Below the pieces are notes generated by a model, which was not told the origin of the DNA, did not search any database, and saw only the letters and a list, made by a program, of their open reading frames with translations. The position numbers and the translations under genes were made by a program. A stretch of DNA of 64,000 bases from Maridesulfovibrio sp. Its GTDB lineage: Bacteria > Desulfobacterota > Desulfovibrionia > Desulfovibrionales > Desulfovibrionaceae. The DNA lies in contig NZ_OY781616.1 of the NCBI RefSeq assembly GCF_963677005.1, positions 937,501 through 1,001,500 on the forward strand, read 5' to 3'. Position 1 is the stretch's first letter. Each line of letters begins with the position of its first letter. Positions 58,257-64,000 of this stretch are shown one piece after another.

Positions 58257-58934
58257 ATGACAAAAGCAGAAATAGAAAAAGCAGTAAGAGAAATACCCCT
58301 TTTTTCACGACTCAAGGACGAACAGATAATCAGACTGTCCGCTCGCGCCACGGTCAGCAGCATTCCGAAGAAATCCACTTTTTTCAGCGAAGACAGCTCT
58401 TCTCAGGGATTGCATGTGCTCATTTCCGGGAAGGTGAAACTTTTCAAGATTGCAGAGGACGGCAAGGAACAGACAATTTTCGTTTTCGGTCCGGGAGAAC
58501 CGTTCTGTCTCTGTTCTGTTTTTTCCGACGGAATTCTTCCGGCCAACATGGCCGCTCTGGAAGACAGTGAGGTGCTCTACATAAGTCCGCAGGAATATGA
58601 AAACATGGTCAGGGAGGACCCCACAATTCTTATGAGTATGATGCGGGTCATGTCCCGCAGACTGAAGGATGCCATGAACATGATAGACTCCCTGTCGCTT
58701 AAACAGGTGCCATCACGGCTTGCGGCCTATTTCATGAGCAGGGAAAAGGACGGGGTTGTGGAACTCGATATCTCGCACAGGGAACTGTCCAAAATCATCG
58801 GCATCACCCCGGAAGCACTTTCCAGAACTCTTAAAAAAATGGCTGCCGGAGGGCTGCTGGAAGTGAACGGATCTGAAATACGGATAACGGACATGAAAGC
58901 GCTTGAACTTTGCGGGGACGGCTCATGCCTTTAA
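58257..58934 (+). CDS. Crp/Fnr-family transcriptional regulator
   Basis: 225-residue regulator: an N-terminal cyclic-nucleotide-binding-like beta-barrel (residues 1-125), a long helix (SMMRVMSRRLKDAMNMIDSL) and a C-terminal winged helix with recognition motif HRELSKIIGITPEALSRTLKKM. It lacks the four-cysteine [4Fe-4S] set of FNR, so it may sense another signal (haem, NO or a metabolite). It diverges from the transporter genes, with the palindrome between, so it probably controls both itself and them. Related Desulfovibrio regulators (HcpR) exist, but the site here differs from theirs. Confidence 0.85.
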   Translation: MTKAEIEKAVREIPLFSRLKDEQIIRLSARATVSSIPKKSTFFSEDSSSQGLHVLISGKVKLFKIAEDGKEQTIFVFGPGEPFCLCSVFSDGILPANMAALEDSEVLYISPQEYENMVREDPTILMSMMRVMSRRLKDAMNMIDSLSLKQVPSRLAAYFMSREKDGVVELDISHRELSKIIGITPEALSRTLKKMAAGGLLEVNGSEIRITDMKALELCGDGSCL

Positions 58935-58967
58935 TGATGGGAAATTAGTACAGTCAGTGTGCCTTTG

Positions 58968-60428
58968 TTATTCACCTACCCGGCTTACGCCCAAAATATC
59001 CATTTCCGTTTCGGAAAGACCCAAAGCGCGCAGTAGCCGGCGATTTCCCCGCACACCTGCGATTGAATCGCCTCCTGCCCTGTAAATTAGCTCTTTCATG
59101 TCTGCCAGCCAGGCGCGTGCGAGACCGATCATTTTTTCAGCCGCCAGTTCAGGATGCTGTCTCCGGGAAAGCCTGACGTCCTCCGTGGCAATGCCCCAAG
59201 CGCACTGCCCGCTGCGACACTGCCCGCAAAGCGTGCAGCCAACGGCAATACGTGCAACGGGCCCGATATCAACGGCATCCGCCCCCAGCATCACGGCCTT
59301 GGCGGCATCGGCTCCGGACCGTATGCCCCCGGAAACGATAAGAACCACCTTTGAGCGCAGGCCTTCCCTTTGCAGCCGTTCATCCACTAGAGCAACAGCC
59401 ACTTCTATGGGAAGCCCGGAACGGCAGCCGGAACCGAGAGCTCCTGATCCGTTCAAATCGCCGTATGCGTCAATCAGCACGGCATCCGCACCTGCCCGGA
59501 CTGCCATTTCTGCTGCCGCGGCAACCTCGTGCATGGCCGGAAGTCTGACCATGAGCGGTTGCCAGTCTCCGGCTGTTTCTTTGATTTTCAAAACGCGCTT
59601 TCGCAACGCGGTTTCATTCGGATCAAATATTATTTCAAAACCTGCGCTTCCATTAAGACATTCACCCAAACCTGCCGGTTCGTCAGGATCGATCACAGCC
59701 AAGGCAGACTTCCCCGCTTCGCCTAATAACTCCAGTTTCTTACCCGGCACAGAGCAGACGGTCCCCAACTCCCCGGCAGCCATTGCAGCAGCCAGATGCA
59801 GATTGCTGTTGACCTGTTCCAATCCGAATCCGGCAAAGACCAAAGGGAGCGCGATTGCCGGAAACAGGCTGGACGCGGTCTTTTTGGAAGAATCTACTTT
59901 CGCATCGGTTGATCCGGCCTTAAGTCCGGCGTTCAATCCCGAAGGGACCTCAATTTGATCCGCCGGATATTCTATGGAACTGAACTGCCCTGCGGGACGC
60001 ACGGTATCCGGTAGCAGGTTGTCCCAATAGCGCACTGCTCCTTCGCAAGAATCGGATTTAGTATATGAGTGCCCTACTCCATGATCAGGCATTGCAATCC
60101 GCCGCAAAGCCCCTGCTGACCAACCGTCCACATTCCGCAACGAGCAATTGTTTTTTACAACGCTGAGTGCTCCTATTGGACACAATGCCGCGCACCGATG
60201 GCAACCCACACACTTTCCATTGTCGTGAACGACTTTTCCCATCCTTTCGTTCCAGGAATGGACATCAAAAGGACACTGCCCGATGCAGACCCTGCACCCG
60301 ATGCACAGATCAGGATCACGGATGATTCGGAAATCATGAAACAAATCAACACCCTTATCAAATAACAAGAAAAACTCCTGAAAAATGTCTATCGGACATG
60401 CCACATGCGCCAACTCGCCCCAATACAT
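58968..60428 (-). CDS. Ferredoxin-fused glutamate-synthase-like FMN protein
   Basis: 486-residue protein made of two N-terminal [4Fe-4S] motifs (CIGCRVCIGQCP from Cys42 and CVGCHRCAALCP) and a GltB2-type alpha/beta barrel. Barrel traces are VLIVSGGIRSGADAAKAVMLGADAVDIGP and a cysteine motif CTLCGQCRSGQCAWGIATED, near the family's 3Fe-4S site. The middle looks shortened and degenerate, so FMN binding and glutamate synthesis are uncertain; an electron-transfer oxidoreductase is likelier. No amidotransferase partner is nearby. The start lacks a clear ribosome site, so it may begin later. Confidence 0.7.
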   Translation of the reverse strand: MYWGELAHVACPIDIFQEFFLLFDKGVDLFHDFRIIRDPDLCIGCRVCIGQCPFDVHSWNERMGKVVHDNGKCVGCHRCAALCPIGALSVVKNNCSLRNVDGWSAGALRRIAMPDHGVGHSYTKSDSCEGAVRYWDNLLPDTVRPAGQFSSIEYPADQIEVPSGLNAGLKAGSTDAKVDSSKKTASSLFPAIALPLVFAGFGLEQVNSNLHLAAAMAAGELGTVCSVPGKKLELLGEAGKSALAVIDPDEPAGLGECLNGSAGFEIIFDPNETALRKRVLKIKETAGDWQPLMVRLPAMHEVAAAAEMAVRAGADAVLIDAYGDLNGSGALGSGCRSGLPIEVAVALVDERLQREGLRSKVVLIVSGGIRSGADAAKAVMLGADAVDIGPVARIAVGCTLCGQCRSGQCAWGIATEDVRLSRRQHPELAAEKMIGLARAWLADMKELIYRAGGDSIAGVRGNRRLLRALGLSETEMDILGVSRVGE

Positions 60429-60473
60429 GCGATGAGGGGCAACGGCTCCGCGTCAACAGGCTGAAATGAATAT

Positions 60474-61154
60474 TTAGCGGACAGAAGGCCAAAAGGAAAT
60501 ATTGCGGGCCGGTGAATAGCCCTGCCTGAATGCGAGTTCCAGATTTGTAAACGACACCCTGTTTGCCGGATTTATCTTGGAAACTATGCCGCATTTTTCG
60601 GGAAAGCACCTGTGGCTGCGCCGGTTCCCTATCCATGTTTGCCCGGCTTTACCCTCTTTCAATACGACAGGCCAGAAACCTTTCTGCCCGTTTATGGCTC
60701 GGCATTGGGCTTCGAGAATTTTTTTACGGTAATCCTTATGGTTGTTTCCATGGTAATAAAAGTAGGCGTAACCGTTTTCGACCATATATTCATTCACGAA
60801 GATATTCCCGGCAAAGACCCACGCGACCATCCGGCCATAGCGGTCTCCGCTTTTTGACGCAGCAATCACAGAGACAGTCCGACCGTTCACCATATTTCGA
60901 AGTGCCTCCCCTGCCTCACGGGCATAATAACCGTCTTTCCTGCCGTCATGTCCGATTTCCGGAGTATCGATGGATGCAAGACGCACAGTGCTGCCGTCTT
61001 CCATGACAAAGGTATCGCCGTCAATGACATACTTGACTTTGGCCTCAAAAGCACGGCCGTCGGCAGGATAAACGAAGACGAAAAGCAGAACCAAAAACAG
61101 AACGGAGCCCCGAAGGGCCCCGCTTAACTTTCCAATCAGAATAGATACGGCCAA
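60474..61154 (-). CDS. Staphylococcal-nuclease-like exported protein
   Basis: 226-residue thermonuclease homologue with a Sec signal (LRGSVLFLVLLFVFVYPADGRA) and an SNase domain: VKYVIDGDTFVMEDGSTVRLASIDTPE gives the Ca-binding Asp and catalytic Arg and Glu, and DRYGRMVAWV the second Arg. The TTG at 61154 has AGGGAG about 7 bp upstream; the open frame extends 56 codons further, into glgP, which I treat as spurious. The C-terminal 60 residues (HRCFPEKCGIVSKINPANRVSF) are an extra region. It is probably a secreted or periplasmic nuclease. Confidence 0.75.
   Translation of the reverse strand: MAVSILIGKLSGALRGSVLFLVLLFVFVYPADGRAFEAKVKYVIDGDTFVMEDGSTVRLASIDTPEIGHDGRKDGYYAREAGEALRNMVNGRTVSVIAASKSGDRYGRMVAWVFAGNIFVNEYMVENGYAYFYYHGNNHKDYRKKILEAQCRAINGQKGFWPVVLKEGKAGQTWIGNRRSHRCFPEKCGIVSKINPANRVSFTNLELAFRQGYSPARNISFWPSVR
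61104..61121 (-). terminator. UUCG-loop hairpin near the nuclease start
   Basis: On the minus strand GGGGCCC-TTCG-GGGCTCC forms a 7-bp stem with one G-U pair and is followed by GTTCTGTTTTTGG. It lies 65 bp after the glgP stop, where it could end the glgP transcript, yet it is inside the nuclease signal-peptide codons. Confidence 0.4.
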
Positions 61155-61185
61155 AACCAGCTCCCTGTATACTGAGTCCACCTGT

Positions 61186-63753
61186 TTACTGGGCCCAGTA
61201 TATAAGACCAAGAGAATGTGAATCAAGCAGAAGTTCATGCTTGGGCAGGATACGAACGGTATAACCGAACCTGCCCGCCTCGCCGGGCATGACTTCTCCC
61301 TGATACTGGTGCCATCCTGCACCGAGATCTTCTTCCGCCGTCATTATCACGGTCTTTCTTGTCAGAAAGCTGCCGCCCTGATCGACAGGTCCGGCATAGA
61401 TTTCAACCTGTACATCCTTGGTGGTAAGTCCGTTGAGGAAGACTTCCGCGTTTATGATGATCGGTTCTTCCACGTAAATGTCGGTATGGGTTTCCGAAAT
61501 GATATTCCGGATTTTCAACCTTGACCACTTGGTCATCAGGTCCATTCTCCAGGCCGCCAGTTCCTTGGCACCCTTGAATGAATCCGTGGACATGGTCTTA
61601 TAGTTACGGAAAGCCGGAAGGTAGGCATTCTCGGTATAATCCTCGACCATGCGGTTGGCGTTGAATTCCGGTCCGAGTACGCGCAGAGCCTTTTTGACCT
61701 TGCTGATCCAACTGCGCGGAATGCTTCCGTGTCCGCGGTCGTAGAATTCCGGAATAATATCATTTTCCAGAACCTTGTAGAGAGTCTGGCTTTCCACAAA
61801 ATCCTGATATTCGTGGTCGTTATAATCCTCACGGCGGCCGATTGCCCAGCCGAGGCTGTTATCGGGCAGATAGGCCTCATCCCACCATCCGTCCGGTGTG
61901 CTGAACTGAAGCACGCCGTTGGCCATAGCTTTCATGCCGCTTGTTCCGCAGGCTTCCAGAGGTCTTCTGGGTGTGTTCATCCAGACATCGCAGCCCTGAA
62001 CCATGTAGTTGGCGATCTTCATGTCATAGTCTTCCAGAAAGACCATACTCATGCGGCATTCTTCACGGCGGCAGAGCTGAATAAGATCCTGAATGAGCTT
62101 CTTGCCTTCGTTATCCTGCGGATGAGCCTTTCCTGCAAAGATGAACTGGACCGGATGTTTGGTATCCGAGATAAGTCTGATCAGTCGTTCCTTGTCACGC
62201 AGCAGCAGACCGGCCCGTTTATAGGTCGCGAAACGGCGGGCAAAACCGATAGTAAGCGCGCGCGGATCAAGGACTTCGTCTGCAAGCTCAATTTCCTTGC
62301 GTCTGGCGCCGATATCTATGAGCTGCTTGCGCAGACGTTTGCGGACAAAATCCACCAGCCTTTCCCTCAGCCTTTCATGGGTACGCCACAATTCGGCATC
62401 CGGGATGTTGTCTGTCTGCTTCCACACACGGGAGCAGTCCGGGTCCTCACGCCAGTTGGGGCCGAGATAACGGTCGAAGAGCAGAGAAAAATCAGGAGCC
62501 ACCCAGGTCGGCATATGAACACCGTTGGTGATCGCACCGATGGGCACATCCTCCACAGGATACTGGGGCCAGACCCGTTTCCACATATTTCTGGAAACAT
62601 GGCCGTGCAGCTTGGAAACACCGTTATTGAAACGAGAAAGCTTAAGGGCGAGCACGGTCATGCAGAACTGTTCCGCGTCATCGCGGGGATCTTCACGTCC
62701 GAGAGCCAGAAAAACCTTGTATGCGAGTCCCATCGTCTGGGCATACTGTTCGAAATAAGGCCGCATCATATCTGCCGGGAAACGGTCGTTTCCGGCAGGT
62801 ACCGGGGTGTGGGTGGTAAAAATGGACGAAGAAGCAACCATTTCCATGGCGGCCTCGAAAGACATGCCGTGCTCGGTCATGAACACCCTTATGCGCTCAA
62901 GACCGGCAAAAGCGGAATGGCCTTCGTTCATATGGATTACGTTCGGCTCAAGCCCCAGAACATCCAGAGCCTTTACCCCGCCGATTCCCAGAAGGATTTC
63001 CTGCCAGAGCCGCATTTCCAGATCACCGCCGTACAGACGAGCGGTTATGGTCCTGAAGTACTGCGGGTTATCGGCGATATTGGTATCAAGCAGATACAGC
63101 GTTACGCGGCCGACCTGGACATACCAGATTTTGACTTTTAGAGGTTCGCCCTTGATATCCAGGGAAAATATAACGTCCTCCCCGTCTTTACCTTTTGCAG
63201 GCTTGATGGGCATTTCCTCGAAATCATGGCTGGGGTAGCGCTCCTGCTGCCAGCCGTCCTGAGTCATGTACTGCCTGAAATAACCGTGCTGATAGCAAAG
63301 CCCTATACCCACGAGCGGGATATTTAGGTCGCTGGCGGACTTGAGATGGTCCCCGGCAAGAATTCCAAGCCCCCCGGAATATATGGGCAGGCTCAGCCCG
63401 ATGCCGTATTCGAAGCTGAAATAGGCAACCACGGGGGTGCCTTTCTTCGCTCCCTCAAACTTGTACGAGCAGCTCTCGCGGGCAAGATAATTTTTCTGAA
63501 CCTTGGCCGCCTCCTTAAGGCGCTGGATGAAGAAATCATCGAAAGCAAGCTCTTCCAACTGCTGCTGAGAAAGATGATTTAGAAAAGACACAGGATTCTG
63601 CTGGCATTCCCGCCAGAGGTTCTGGTCTATGGAAGAAAAGATACTCGATATGTCGTTATTCCAGACAAAAAGAAAATTGTATGCCAAGTCCCAAAGCTCT
63701 TCCAGTTGTTTGGGCAAACGAGGTACAACGCTGTACACGCGAAGTGGCTGCAT
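61186..63753 (-). CDS. glgP: Glycogen / alpha-glucan phosphorylase
   Basis: Releases glucose-1-phosphate from storage alpha-glucan using PLP. The 855-residue protein belongs to the shorter bacterial GlgP type with an N-terminal DUF3417 segment (PKQLEELWDLAYNFLFVWNND). Landmarks: YFSFEYGIGLSLPIYSGGLGILAGDHLK, HMNEGHSAF and the PLP-lysine motif EACGTSGMKAMANGVLQFSTPDGWWDEA. AAGGAG precedes the ATG. It is a single gene; the nuclease gene follows. With fbp and the fru operon it ties into hexose-phosphate storage. Confidence 0.95.
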   Translation of the reverse strand: MQPLRVYSVVPRLPKQLEELWDLAYNFLFVWNNDISSIFSSIDQNLWRECQQNPVSFLNHLSQQQLEELAFDDFFIQRLKEAAKVQKNYLARESCSYKFEGAKKGTPVVAYFSFEYGIGLSLPIYSGGLGILAGDHLKSASDLNIPLVGIGLCYQHGYFRQYMTQDGWQQERYPSHDFEEMPIKPAKGKDGEDVIFSLDIKGEPLKVKIWYVQVGRVTLYLLDTNIADNPQYFRTITARLYGGDLEMRLWQEILLGIGGVKALDVLGLEPNVIHMNEGHSAFAGLERIRVFMTEHGMSFEAAMEMVASSSIFTTHTPVPAGNDRFPADMMRPYFEQYAQTMGLAYKVFLALGREDPRDDAEQFCMTVLALKLSRFNNGVSKLHGHVSRNMWKRVWPQYPVEDVPIGAITNGVHMPTWVAPDFSLLFDRYLGPNWREDPDCSRVWKQTDNIPDAELWRTHERLRERLVDFVRKRLRKQLIDIGARRKEIELADEVLDPRALTIGFARRFATYKRAGLLLRDKERLIRLISDTKHPVQFIFAGKAHPQDNEGKKLIQDLIQLCRREECRMSMVFLEDYDMKIANYMVQGCDVWMNTPRRPLEACGTSGMKAMANGVLQFSTPDGWWDEAYLPDNSLGWAIGRREDYNDHEYQDFVESQTLYKVLENDIIPEFYDRGHGSIPRSWISKVKKALRVLGPEFNANRMVEDYTENAYLPAFRNYKTMSTDSFKGAKELAAWRMDLMTKWSRLKIRNIISETHTDIYVEEPIIINAEVFLNGLTTKDVQVEIYAGPVDQGGSFLTRKTVIMTAEEDLGAGWHQYQGEVMPGEAGRFGYTVRILPKHELLLDSHSLGLIYWAQ

Positions 63754-63959
63754 GCTTATCTCCTTGAACAGATCTCGTTATGAAGGATCGCTCCTGCCGA
63801 TCAGATTTTGACCGGACCTTTTATACTTATTTTTATTATTTGCCTTATTCAGGTTAACATTTCAAGGCAGTTTGGAAATATTCTTGCTAGAAAGTTGACA
63901 CATTAAACAGACAAGAGCATTCTGCGCCTTCGCAATGTCTTGTGATAAGGAATAAAAAG

Positions 63960-64000
63960 ATGACGAACCTGCAAAATCATCCTGTTGAAGTTAAAATAAA
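63960..64000 (+). CDS. Start of a plus-strand gene, cut by the window end
   Basis: ATG at 63960 with AAGGA 8 bp upstream opens a frame beginning TNLQNHPVEVKI, which runs out of the window after 13 codons. The 207 bp between it and the divergent glgP are AT-rich, with no recognised motif. The product cannot be identified. Confidence 0.45.
   Translation, partial: MTNLQNHPVEVKI

Noticed and set aside
61155..61322. 56-codon extension of the nuclease into glgP
   Set aside because: It lies in the glgP coding region in another frame; the signal peptide would be internal.

Overview
The window looks like a chromosomal segment of a sulfate-reducing Desulfovibrionales bacterium, probably a marine Desulfovibrio/Maridesulfovibrio type of moderate GC. 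The main pointers are a periplasmic [NiFeSe] hydrogenase operon whose large subunit reads through an in-frame UGA as selenocysteine, the gene repertoire, and dispersed GC-rich hairpin repeats between genes. No rRNA, tRNA, CRISPR array, insertion sequence or prophage was seen. It is mostly core chromosome with a few accessory spots.

Layout: 0-6.5 kb is a complete fructose PTS operon on the minus strand (fruB-type IIA-HPr-EI fusion, fruK, fruA) with a divergent LacI-family regulator and two LacI-type operators. 6.5-13.6 kb carries dapB, a divergent NAD-dependent DNA ligase, a TrkA-type K+ channel, uvrB and an unknown gene, with three copies of a dispersed hairpin repeat. 13.6-17.3 kb is an N-degron proteolysis module (aat, clpA, clpS). 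17.3-18.8 kb has a CYTH protein and the crcB/DUF190 pair. 18.8-22.9 kb is a chemotaxis operon (cheA-cheR-cheB), where CheA carries an unusual repeated insert. 23-31 kb holds a DUF2062 membrane protein, an EF-G paralogue, an unknown protein, bamD, trxB, trxA, tsaD and fbp. 31-36.7 kb is an envelope/division group (lipoprotein, TPR protein, FtsB-like, coiled-coil protein, pgsA), then mrp, a DUF368 transporter and pcm.

36.9-44.3 kb has a CBS-domain protein, a membrane-anchored TPR protein with nine nearly identical 120-bp repeats, the hysB-hysA hydrogenase operon with its maturation protease hysD, and an M23 peptidase. 44.3-49.6 kb has a YibE/F transporter, a 125-bp palindromic element, a secreted alkaline phosphatase with a possible Pho box, a small secreted glycine-rich protein and a penicillin-binding-protein-like serine hydrolase. 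49.9-56.2 kb is the tig-clpP-clpX-lon proteostasis cluster. 56.5-64 kb has a small TPR protein, a BASS-family transporter with a 53-residue zinc-ribbon gene, a divergent Crp/Fnr regulator with an exact FNR-type palindrome between them, a ferredoxin/glutamate-synthase-like flavoprotein, a secreted thermonuclease homologue, glycogen phosphorylase and the first codons of another gene.

The most notable item is the selenocysteine-containing HysA: conventional ORF calling ends it at an internal UGA 25 codons early, losing the active-site DPUxxCxxH motif. Other points worth a second look are the palindromic element at 45.6 kb, the tandem TPR expansion, the MshEN-like repeats in CheA, the divergent ligase, the operators, and the unannotated zinc-ribbon gene. 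I did not find a clearly new multi-gene defence or biosynthetic system.
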